Shown here one piece after another: positions 1-12,500 of a stretch of 64,000 bases of DNA. Origin of the DNA: Tomocerus qinae. Its lineage: Eukaryota; Arthropoda; Collembola; Entomobryomorpha; Tomoceridae. The position numbers and the translations under genes were made by a program. A model generated the notes under the pieces. It was given only the letters and a program-made list of their open reading frames with translations. It had not been told where the DNA came from and ran no database searches. Positions within the stretch are counted from its first letter, which is position 1; each line of letters opens with the position of its first letter. The DNA lies in NCBI GenBank assembly GCA_020055645.1, contig CM034547.1, positions 59,398,909 to 59,462,908 on the forward strand, read 5' to 3'.

Positions 1-3000
1 TTTGAGATACGTTTAACTTGGGTCTTGCTTTACACCATAAGCGCATTTCGGAAAATGATCATTTTCTTGGTATAAAATGTGATATGAGATTGAAATTCCA
101 GCTCTGGTTCTTTGGGTTATTCACAGAGGTGTGGCTATAAAATATGACCTTTACGATATATCTATATCTATAATTTCTGTAAGTGTCTTATAAATAGTGT
201 TCAGGTATACTTAATACTGCACTCGAAGTTAGATTTTGGATTGGAACAGAATCAAAGGAGGTTTATTTTTTGTAAGGGATTTTAGCATTTTCTTTTATAG
301 AAAATTAAGTAGAATTGAACCAGTTTTTCGCATAGGACTCCCATTTCGTTGAATTTTCTGTACACCATCATTCATCCTGATTGTAAATTGCAACATTAGT
401 ATAGTTACGTAACATCTACATCTGCCTAGTCTGCTAAAGACTTTGACATCATAATAATGGCCTCAAGAAATTAAGGATGTCCAACTAAGTAAGCATAAAA
501 ATAATGTCGCAAAATAGTATGCAAAATGGCAAACTGTGACGGAATTATTGATAGAAACTGTTAATGAGAATAATAAATTACTACTATATTATTACATAAT
601 CGCTTAATCAAAACACTGAATTGGACCGAATTGGAAAACTAATCTTTCCAAATTGCTGCACCATACCGACCCAGCTCCTTATAAAACCTAATGACCCTAA
701 TTAGCATATTAATCAATGGATTCATTTGTTTAACATGTATTTAATGTAATTTGGAATTTACAAAGTTTCTGTGCATAGGTGAAAAGTGCAACGATCTTAT
801 GTATAACGAAACAATTAATGGTGCAGCTGGGTTTGATATTTTGTAAAATAATTTCATTTAAGTCATGCCAAGTTTGCCAAGGCATTTGTGTCTGTGAAGG
901 CCTTGTTAAATTAAGTGCAAAAGCCACGAAAACCCACGGCGCACCAGAAAGCATGATTACTATGTGTATTAGAGTGAATGAAGATCGGCGCACTTGGAAT
1001 TAAATGACAAGAACATACAATTATCAGTTCCCATTTCGTTAGGGCGATTACATGGAAAACAATTGAGTTTAAAAGGCCCCATAGTGGTTGACGTGAGTTA
1101 GGAGGAGTGCTAATTGTAATTATGATGTGGTATCCAGTGTAAGTGAGGTACCAGACTACTACAACAACAAAGTTGGAGTTGCAGTTGTTGTGAGTATATA
1201 AGTATAGAGTGGATGGATAGATAGTGGAGTGACGTTTGTGCTAACCGGTTGCATGCAAAAAGGTTTTGAGTGTTTATTAGTACATGCTGATATTGAATCT
1301 TGCCGAGTATGTAGATGCGGTTAATTTGGTTTTAATGTCCAAACCCGTAGACTGTAGAGCAAAGTTCAGTTAGCGTAAATAGGCAAAATAACAGAAGAGT
1401 ATTTTGTTTACTAATCAGGTGATTTTTGAGTTTTCTTATCTCTTGCGTAATTGTCTTTATGTTGACCTCAAACAATAAGCTTCTATATCTGTCTCTAGAG
1501 AAAAACGTAATTCTGTATTTTGTAAGTGGTAGAGAATTCTATGGCAGTGGTTAATAGGGTACGTCATGCTCCATATTATTCATTAGTGGTAAACAAATTG
1601 GGTTTGAAGTTGATTAACGATTACTGGAGTAGTAAACAGGTAGTTCAAAGTTCAGTATTTAGAAATGCACTCTGCAAAGTCGTGAGATGGAGAAAACTAG
1701 GAACTTAATATCTATAAGAGGGTGTCGGTCTGCATATATTTATGTAACTATTTAGTAATATGTTTTCTGCAGTATTACATCATGCTGTATTTTTGCAGTG
1801 AAACCCAAGATGCAGCCATCATGCTCTAGTTGGTACATATATATAATGGTTAGCTCGTGAGAACCGCAATGAGACTGAACAGAAATGAAAAACAGTTGTA
1901 GTGCTCTAATGAAAAGTTTCTCTGTTGTGCTATTTCCCTTTGTATATACTTTCCTCATTTCCTACTGGATACAGCGATAAGTATTATGTTCACGTGAAGA
2001 TATAAGTTATTTAGTAATGTCTATATTTAATCTTTGTGCATTTCCAATCCCAACTTATGCGGTGTGGCATGGCATTGCAAAATGGTATGGCCGCAATGCA
2101 ATGAAGTTCAGCTGAGCGAAGTTAGGGCCAAACCCGGAGTTCAGATGTTCAGAACTCAGAAGTAAAATTATCCCTCAAGTAAATAATATGTGCCTGTCTC
2201 CTGACTACTAACATAACACATGTAGATGTTTAGTATATCAGAAGAGTGGTGTGTATGTATGTATAGGGGTACCACATTGAGTTTCAGTATTGATGAGCAT
2301 GAACACATGTATATATGCGTGTATAGATGTAGGTAGTTCCTATGTGATATCCCTCAGCCCTCTGATCATCTTCAATGGCAAATAAACACACGGGACGTGA
2401 AAGAAGTTAATATGGTTTTACAATAGCCACTTCATTATATAGCAGTGAATAGATGTTGTTTAAGGATTTGTATAGGAAGGAGGAGTATGAATAAATTACC
2501 TAACTAAACTATGTATGAAACTTAACATTATAATGTGCATTAAGTGAGTTAGTATATGTAATGTGTACCGAGTTAAATATTCACTTCAATCACTTCTCTA
2601 GTACAAAATGTAAGCCAAGTCAGCAAACTCATCGTTGTTCAGTTCAGTTCTCTGTAGATTCCCAATTGGCTCACATCACATGTTGCTACTGCTTTTGTAC
2701 CTACTACCACTTTCGTTATGTAGCTATTAGCTGTAGCTCTGTCTGTAATTTTTGGCCATTTCTTTGTGCTCGTAACAACGTTTTTTCAGTTCGCTCACTC
2801 AAAAATTCCCAGTAATACTACTCATCATCACAATATTCTATGAAATCAGAACGGGGCAAACAAAAGTGAGATAATAAGTGTGAAGAGCAAAAAGACACTC
2901 CTCTCTTCATAAACATCAGTTGCATTCGAACAAACCTTCGGACTACAACTAACTACTACTCTTGCATTGGCTCTACTGGACATACAGTAGGTAGGCAGCC

Positions 3001-3141
3001 CCAAATAATCAACTTGCAGTGAAGTGCAGTGCAGACAGAGATTTTGTTGGCCATTAGTCTCAGCATCCTAAAGTTTTTGCTACCCGTTTTTTACGGTGCT
3101 AGTTAGCTTCGTCGTGATGTGATGCATTTATTGTTAGCTCT
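1..3141. other. Intergenic or upstream flank, no gene seen
   Basis: Only short open frames without recognisable protein features occur here, on both strands, and none is flanked by convincing splice sites that join to a known family. The DNA is AT-rich. The right end (about 2.8-3.1 kb) becomes less AT-rich and leads into the 5' region of the first transporter gene. It may hold promoter elements, but I could not recognise a specific core-promoter motif. Confidence 0.5.
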
Positions 3142-3516
3142 GTGGGAAGACTCTGTATAACTACTGTTCATGGGTACTTGAGAAAAGAAACCGTCAGGGT
3201 CGAATTCTACTCACTTTTCAACCGTGGAGAGTGTAGGGTTCCTGTTCATCTACTCTTGAGCCCTTTACTCACCCTTCGTCCTGTCGTAATAAAGGGCTTC
3301 GTTAGATTTTTTCACTTTCCCCTTGAACTCAACGTAAACCCTAGTGCATTGCCTTTCGTGTATGCACATCCCCTAGACAGCTTTGTTCAGTTTTATTAGT
3401 CTAGAAACTATCGTGTAATTTTGTTTTCACTGCAAATAAAACACACCAAAGTGAGATTTTCTGCAGACAAAGAGACAAGGAATTGTAGACTGTAATTACC
3501 TTGGGAAGAAAGCAAA
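3142..3516 (+). promoter_or_regulatory. Probable 5' UTR of SLC16 transporter gene 1
   Basis: This stretch directly precedes the ATG at 3517. An in-frame TAA at 3493-3495 closes the reading frame seven codons upstream, so the ATG is not internal to a longer frame. The bases before the ATG (AGCAAAATG) fit the A-rich start context common in arthropods. The transcription start is not visible, so the left edge is arbitrary. An 85-codon open frame inside this stretch has no recognisable features and I read it as untranslated. Confidence 0.35.
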
Positions 3517-3567
3517 ATGAGTCGAAATCAACTACAGCCACAGCGCAACAATAATCGTCGCGGCAGA
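3517..3567 (+). CDS. Remote first coding exon of SLC16 transporter 1
   Basis: A 17-codon exon (51 nt) starting ATG-AGT-CGA and ending AGA, followed by the donor GTAAGA. It ends in phase 0, and the acceptor TTTTTCAG before 8352 also requires phase 0, so it joins in frame to the acidic N-terminus of exon 2. The encoded peptide is Gln/Asn/Arg-rich and cytosolic. An in-frame stop lies seven codons upstream. Alternatives are that translation starts at the ATG at 8400-8402 within exon 2, or that other first exons exist. The assignment rests on splice and phase logic, not homology. Confidence 0.55.
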
Positions 3568-6500
3568 GTAAGATATTTATTGTCTCCATTATAATAATTA
3601 CCAACAATTCGGTTTCATGTCCCTTCATCACAGTAAATGTCTCAAATAATGTAATGTACGCTGTCTGGTCTCTTGTAGTTTATGACCCAGTATAAAGCAT
3701 GTGTGGTACTGGAGTATTGTTGCGGGTGTTATGTATCCTAATTCAGACTCCAGGCTATGAAGTAAATTAAGTAAATAAAATAGATTTGATTGTTACGCAC
3801 ATTTTATTAGTGTGAAATTATTGCACATCATAGTTATGCTTCCTCATTATCTGTTTAACTACTTCGCCAAGGATTTTTGAAATCTCATTTTGTAATTTCT
3901 AAACATCAATGAATTGCGTTACGCAAACACTATAAATAATATTAATGTCGTTTTGTGATCCGTTATTTCCGCAAAATGTTTGGTTGTGTCACTATTGCAA
4001 AAAGTTTTTTAGCTAGTGTATTCCTTTTTTTGCCTTTATATTTGTATTCATTTGTTATTTTAAAAGTGTGTGACTCATGCAAATGAGAAAATAATTGACA
4101 CCCAATTAATGATGCAGAAAATAGTGTCAATGAAATAAACATCATAAAAGGGAATCGTTGAACCATATATTTGTCTGTTGATTGTCTTGGTCTGGTTTAG
4201 CTGGAAGTCTTGAAGTGCAAATTGTTAAGTACAATAGTATTCGGTGTTTATGCCTTTGACATGGTTAGAAACTGAAGTTGTTTACTACAGCAGGCGTACT
4301 ATTAATGAGTTTGTCAACCTTTCGTGGTCAGAGTACTCGTGGCATATTCACTGGACACAATAATATATTGTTATAAAGTTTGATATTGCATTGGCTAAGT
4401 TTACTGGAACTGACAACAAAAATCAATTGTATAAACACATAATGATGCAGGTAGTTTGTAATGCAAAAAGTAGAGTTAGGGCAATAGTAATAGCCTTGTA
4501 GCAAATACCAGTTTATCTGTTGACTTTGATATGTACGCATTTCGCTAAGCTAAACGTCAAGTCAAACATGATATACATAAAAGAAATCTGTTCTGTAGGA
4601 TGTGCATGAGCAGGGTAGCTAAAGACAAAGTTAGGTTTATGGTTAGAGTTGTAGAGGAATATATTCATATCATATCATTCACATTATGCCAACTTATACC
4701 AAGCAACCTTAATTTATAAATGAAGATAAGTTATATAGACATGCATGGTAAATACGTGAATACAAATACATTAATTGATTAACGGGAAGTTAAGTAAAAG
4801 CTGTTCTACCGTTTTATATTACGTCCTGAATTCTAATCACACCCTGCTGTCAAAACTATATGCAAAAAAAAATGTTTAAGAGTATGAAGTTATATGGAAC
4901 ATGTTATACAGAACTCTAAACTAAATTAATCATTAGACAATAGGTTTGCTATTGGCAAATAAAAACGGTAAACTATATTGATGTAATTGTTTGAGTATCA
5001 GTCAATTTTGTACACTAATGTACAGTACACTTTTGCTTTTTGTGCGTATAGAAATATTGCGTATGTGTTGTTAATTATTTATTTAACAATAATGGTTGTC
5101 TCCATTTAAGCATGAATTATGTAGGTAGGAAAAGTGTATTTGGGTTGGATGGAATGCTACATGAATAAAATAACCCAGTTATGTATTCAAATTATTCATG
5201 AATTTAGTTGTTACATTGCATGTAAGTATAAAATGGGAAGTGTGATGTTGAGGGGGACTATTTTCGTGGTAAGTAGATAAGTAGCAGCATCAGCACGGAA
5301 ATGACATAAAATACTTGAGTTGAAGGAGACTTGCATAGTGATTTGCTGTGTAGTGTGGTCGAGAAGTTGAGATGAGTAAGCAAAATGCACTTAAAAATTT
5401 GTCGATTCTACAGTACTTAGGTAAAAGTTACATAACAATGAAAGTACTTCGTGGTTTTTTATAAATCTCCTTTTGTATGCCAGAGATAGACTTCGCAATT
5501 AAATATTCACATGTATAGTTGGAAAGTAGGTAAACAGATAGCTAAAATATTTTTATGGCATTCGTTTAAAATGTTTGCTTTTTGACTCTGGCCTTTTATC
5601 ATTCTGATATTATAAAGTAATGACACAATTCTTACAGTGTGTGTTTCAAAATAGTAGCAAAATACATATAATTGTCACATTCGTACTCTTTTGTATTTAA
5701 TAAGTGCTACTGCTACCTCAAATGTAAATTATTAATTACCTTCTAGTTGAAATGTACGTGTACATAAAATGAGATACGGGTTTTTTACAAGCTTTTAACA
5801 TGATCAATGTCATCTTCCATGTACAATTTGCAATGTAATTCAAAGTACCTATGTTTGTAGGCCTAACTATACGGGGATGGTCTAACAGCCCGTGATAATC
5901 ATTTGTTTTTTATTGTCATTGCTGACATGTGTAGTGTAGTTGCTGTTCGTGGAAATCGAAACATGTAAATGTGATATAAAAAGATAGACTAAGTATGCCA
6001 TTGTAAAAGAATACTCCCAACTCCCAGGTACGCAGTAACAAATGATAAATACTCGCAGTCGCACCTGTGTATGCTACACCGGTATTGACATTGACTAATA
6101 TGCGATGGCCGTGACGGAACATGGCTATGTACATTATAAAAATTAAAAAACGTTAATATTAAATGCATCGAAAGTTGATTATGGTTTAGTAGAAAGGACG
6201 TATAGTGGTTTCACTGTTTCCAATCGATGGAGAACAGTTACATTTAATGTACGAGCATACAATCAAGAGTATTATAAATGACGAAATCAATACTAATGTT
6301 GTTTGTCCTAACAAAACTTGAAGTAGCCAACATAATTAAATGAATTCGTCATCCTATTAAATTGTCATTAACACTATGACTAATCGACCAAATTGTTTAA
6401 ATTAATGAAACTTAGGATGACTGATAATGTAGCATGCTATTCAAAGGGTTATGGAACAAAAATTAATTCAGTAGTAATGATATCAATTTCTGTACTACTG

Positions 6501-9500
6501 GATGTGGTTGTATTTATATTAATATCAGTAACTATTTATTTGAACATTGAAAATACAGCTTTGATTTCCAGATTTACAAATCAACAAGTTTCATTAACGA
6601 TAACCAGTTACAAAGTTATGTTTTAGCGAAGTTATATACCTAGCAAAATTCTATGATAATATTACAAGTCAAACTGGCTACCGTACCGTAATAAAATTAA
6701 ATAGCACAGAAACTTTCATTCAAGTGTTCCTTTCTCATAATGAACAAAATTCTCTCCCATTTTCGTTTTTTATCAGATTTTTATCATTTTATCACCTAGC
6801 AATGGTTATAAACGGGTAAATGTGACTTGTCGTAAACAAGTAAAACATCAACCAAGCCCAATGTAGTATGTAAGTAAGCTTGTAGGTTAAAAGCATTTAA
6901 AATTGGCAAGTTTAGTACATGTTCTGCAAGTATTTATAGTGTAAAGCACACTCTGGATTATGCAATACAGTAGATCAGTAGAGCTGAAATGCTTTACGGC
7001 ATCAAGTACATTATTATGTAATTAATAGGCAGTGATAAACGTATAATTGTCACTTTGCCACAAGCAAGTGAGTATAATCAGTGCCCAATTGCTGAAATTG
7101 CCATTGTATTCTGCGGTGAATCGTATATGCAAAAGAATGGAGTGGAGACAGAAGTGACAAAGGTTAATTTGATCGTGTGTAGGAGTTAGAGGAAACCGTA
7201 TAGTGAGATAAGGTAATTGAATTGCAGTCGGAAAGGTGTATAGTCAAGGTACAAGCCTGACTGCGACAAGAAATGCACCAACCATCGGCTGTTAACATAG
7301 GAAATGCAAATAAACCTTCATCAATTGTCGTCATTCCTTTTGTAAGAATATCGGCGGATCCTCTTCAGTCGCAGGTGTCTCTTAAGGCTTCGCAATGCTA
7401 TCACCAAAATCAACACAACGCATGCTGCTTGGTTAGTTAGAGTAATTACTTTGTAATTCATTGGCTAATTTTGACATTCCTGTAGACGTTTTGTTTACGG
7501 ACTATTTGAATGCATGCACTGACAATATTAAATTAGCCTGCTAGGGATTAAGTATTTACGCATTACCAAGTATAAGATAATATTTACCAAATGTTCACCA
7601 ACCTATAGTTCTATCCTTATCACTGATTTTCCTCCTTATCAATTCATGGTGATAGTTGCAATAAAACTGGACATGGATACGTAGTAAATACGTATGTATT
7701 TTAATGCTAATGTTAATGGTAGAGCTGCAAATAGAGTCAAGCCAATAGTGAAAACCTTTCGTTTGTTTTTATGAGTAATATTCCATGTAGTAGACAAGTC
7801 GACTTTTGCATTTTAGTGTATTGGTATTACCATATACAGTGAAGAGACTCGTTGTCACTTCATGACTACTCGTGTAAATTTGATGCATGTGTTTTTTATG
7901 TGTTGCCATCATTCTAGTAGTACTAGGCTTAAAATGAAGCAGAAAGATGACTAGAGCGAACTAGAAAAATGTAGTTTCAAAAATGTTGACCTTGTTTAAT
8001 TAAGTAGTACAGTAGACTCAAATATACATTGAAAACCATGTTGAAATGATGTGCTTGTACCTTAAGCTTGTAAAACTGAGTGATGACCTACTGTGGAGTG
8101 TAATTTGACACTAAGCATAATGTTATTTATAAGTATTTTTGTAAATGCATACACTTAAGCTCCGTATGTTTCCTGCCTTTATTGCATTTACATTACCTAC
8201 TGCTCTGTCATCTACAAAGTAAACAAGTCAGGTTTGTCAGCTCCCGTCGACATTGTTATCTGTAATTCTAATCTAGAAGTTGAGTCTGTAGCAATTTTGT
8301 GTAGCATGTATGATAGTAGTATTTTGTACTGATGGGATGATTGTTTTTCAGACGGAAAGTGAAAATTCGGGGAAATGGGAGAACGACGATGGACTGCAGA
8401 TGAAGACGGAGCGGCAGCCGTTGTCTCCAGTGAGCGAAGCCCCAGACGAAGTAATGGATGACGAGGATGAGGGAATGATGATGTATGATATAATGGAGGG
8501 AGGAGTTCCGGCACCCCCGGATGGAGGATGGGGTTGGGTTGTTGTATTTGCATCCTTCATGTGTAACTTGATTGTGGACGGTATAGCTTATACTTTCGGG
8601 GTTTTCCTTCCGAAATTCGCTGAAGATTTCAACGAAGGAAAAGGAAGTGTGGCGTGGGCCGGAAGTCTTCTCTGTGGTGTTTATCTTTGTGTGGGTAAGT
8701 ACTTGGCTCTCATTTCTTCCATGCTGTAATTACAATATTTTCTCATTAGTACAGAGTGCAACTAAATTAGTCATTCCGTCTGTATGGCATTTCCTAATTT
8801 TGGCTGGACTCGTCGACTGGTTTGAGGCACAGTCTGTCTCAGTTTAATAGTAATGGGTTGAATGACAGTCATAGCGAATAGTAAATGTCTACTCCTTTGC
8901 TTGTTGCTCCCATTTCCTATAATTTAAAGAAGTAGACAGTATTCTTATACATGTATAGTTTGTTGCATAATATGGTGGTTTTATCCTCCTCATGAATTTT
9001 AGATGACAGCAGAGACAGTTTGTGAGGGTATGTTTTCGACATTCATGCTTGGCACCAACTTGATACTATCACTATCCTTTCAATCTCGGAAATATTTGCA
9101 TAGAAGTCAAAGTACATTATCATTTGCCCTTTTTAAGTGGATTTTCCTGCTATTCAATGTAATAGTACTCATATATTCGTCGCCGACTCATTGAATTTGA
9201 TTGTTGATGTTATTGTACCTGAGCGAGACTGATTTTTAAGAATTCTCTCAACGTACATGTAGTAATGTAGTAAAAGTAAATAGAAGCTTTAATTTTTACA
9301 TTTTTTTGCACACAGGTCGAAAGAATGGACATGACTCTGTTGCATTTAGTAGAAAATGAAATGTAAACGAATGTTGATAATTGAAATTGAATAGAGAGTT
9401 AAATGTAGGCTAATATACCTTGTTGTAAAATCCATTTATTGGAATTGTAAAATAATGTCAAGGCTGTGAATTATTTAAGTAGAATTCTGTGGAAGACATT

Positions 9501-12500
9501 GGGATATTGTTAATAGGAAAACAAGTGAATATTGAATGGGTGGGTGCAGTAGTAAGTGTATTCTTGTATGTACAATGTAGTCGGGCTAAGTACTAGAATA
9601 CAATCACCTGAAAATAATTATTAATGTATGAGGGGAATAGAAAGAAGAGTATAAGGCACACGTCGAAGCAATAATAGCATCTAGTAAGTAAATGTAGGTT
9701 GCTGCTTTTTAATGAATCATTAAATTCTATTGAAAAAATTAAACGAAAATTTGCACTGATGTGAATGATTGTAAGCACGCATACTATAGGTTAGTTCTGT
9801 GTGTATTGGTTATGATTTATGAATATGAATATGCAAGTAACTTGTTTTTTCTGTTCTCGTTTCAGGCCCGATCGTGAGTGCACTGACAAACAAGTATGGA
9901 TGTCGTGCAGTTTGTATTGGGGGGAGCATCGTGGGTTCTGCGGGTTTTGCTCTATCGTCCCTTTCACCCAGCCTGGATGTACTTATGATCACCTATGGAA
10001 TCATTGGAGGTAAACGTCTTTGAAAATGTCAGTCAATGTCATTTTAGTCAATTGTTTAGTTGAAAGATTGAGAATCCAGTCCATCATATTACAATAGTGA
10101 TGATGCATATGAATGAGATCTCACAGCTCGTTCAAACATTTTTGTTAGGTAATAACGACTGTTTTGAAGTGATAAAAACTATCACATACAAAACAAGGAG
10201 ATAAATAATGAATTATGACCAAGAAAATAGGTATTTATAAAGAATGTAACTGTGACTTTTACAATTTGAATGTCTGCTCTTCTGTACTCTGTACTGTCCT
10301 TACAAGAATTATGTATGAATATATGCTTGAAATATTTTCGTCTTAAATATTTAAAGTACATACATAGACAGTTGGGTTGAGATGAAGATTTCCGTCTTTT
10401 CTGTCAGCCAAACAAGGACATGTTTTTGTAAAATGACTCTGCAGTGTACCGTAGTATAAGATTGAGAGACATGGCAAAGTAAAGGTCAAAGGTCTCAAAT
10501 TATGTTTCTAAACAAACTGGTATGTTAGCATACACCGTAGTTCATTATGTTACATAGTTATACTATTTTTACTTACATAGTCAACTGAGTCAACTTTGCA
10601 TTTTAATGAAAATTGAATGAGCTTAATTTTTGTCTGTAATAAGTAACAGCAGCATTTGAATGTTTGCAGGGTTAGACAACACGTTTAATTTAAAAGGTCA
10701 GATTTATTAATTGCTTAATGCCATACTTATTCTCATTTCTTAAAGGAAAACATGAAAAGCTCAAAGGAAAAGCATGTGTAATAGTAATTAACAGTTGTTT
10801 GCAACTTTTTGCTTGAGATGTTTACTGCAAAAAGTAATTAGCAGTTTCAGTTATGATTTATGATACTTACTGAATTTAATACGACATTTGGCCAATAGAA
10901 ATTGCGAAATTGAAATTATGAACAGTTTCCTAAAAAGAATTGAAAATAGTCTATTATCCAGTTTTTTTCGCTTAGGTTGAAAATGGAAATAGACACCGAT
11001 TGTTAATCGTAATCATGAATCGCCCTGTAGTAGTATACCCATTTATTTACATTTAAATCTTCGATCGTACAATTATTCATCTCCGTCTCGCTTGATTCTC
11101 TCTGCGCCATCAATGACGTTGATTTTAATTGGATATTCATTATGTGTTGTGGTTGTGAGTTATGACACGCTCACACTTCCCTTGTAATCAATTGAGCTTC
11201 TCTGAATCGCTCTACTTCTTTGAATCACACGAAACGAATTTCTTATCAAATCTGGAGTATGTGAATTTATAGTAGTCTGTTTAACTGTTATTCTGGAGAT
11301 TGATAAGTACATTATAAGATTATAACATAGTTTTACATCTTCGTAATAATTCCAGCTTGTAGAAAAGTTCTTTTCGACAAACTTCACACTCTTGAAGTAT
11401 ATAAATTGTAATATTTGGTAATCATACCATACACTTGCTTATACATTGTAAGATGATTCCCTTGGAATGTTATATTCAGTTTTCTTGTACTGAAAGAAAC
11501 AAAATCTATTTTTAAGCCATCATAAGCTAGTATGTAGTTTTATCCAGTTTTATGTATAAAAATGAGTTAACTTATGGGTGTAATAGTAAATAGATTGCGA
11601 AAGTTGCGAAACGATGTAAGATGTGATAGTACATAATTACCTAGCAGTACTACACGGATAGAAAACAGTCATGGACAGTTAAAACTTAGTTAATTATAGT
11701 TTAAGATAGCTGGCTTAGAAACTAAAAATAATGTGGGAAGGGAAGGTGCACAAATCATTGTTTATCAGACTATTGCGACTTCTTTGATCATGATTTCTCA
11801 ATCTTCTCCATATTATTCATAGTCCACTTGAGTATATAATTTATGCAGAAAATAAATATGTCACGCTTAACGCTTCTGTTAATGGTCTATTGGTTTCTCC
11901 AGGTATTGGATTCGGTCTTGTTTATCTACCAGCCGTTGTCTGTGTTGGTTACTACTTTGAAACGAAAAGAGCAATGGCAACTGGTATCGCTGTTTGTGGA
12001 TCTGGAGTCGGTACATTCGTATTTGCTCCTTTTGCATCATGGTTGCTAGAAGCTTTCGGAAGCTGGAGACAAGCCAATTTGGTATTCGCAGGACTCATTC
12101 TTAGCTGTGGAGTAAGTCAAATGAAATTACTTATTTCATAATAATATAAGAACATTCGTGAAAAGTTGAAAGTAGAGTTGGTTGCAATATACATGTTCCA
12201 GGATATTTTGCTAGTCTTGTTGAAATTGGCATGCATTAGCAATGCAAGCTGTCACGACTTTTCTCTATGATGTTAAGGATAATTAAACTTGCTCATTCTT
12301 CTATTTTTGTAGTTCGAGGATCGTTAAGTGTACATAATGTTGATTAGTGTAAAACAATAAAATTATCATTGCAGTTATTTGGGATTCTGATGAGACCTCT
12401 TGAAGTTCAAATAGAACTTGAAGACGAAGAAGAAGAGGACGATGAATACACTGAAGATCCAGAGCGGGGTGGTAATAGACGAAACAAACCACTTCTTCAG

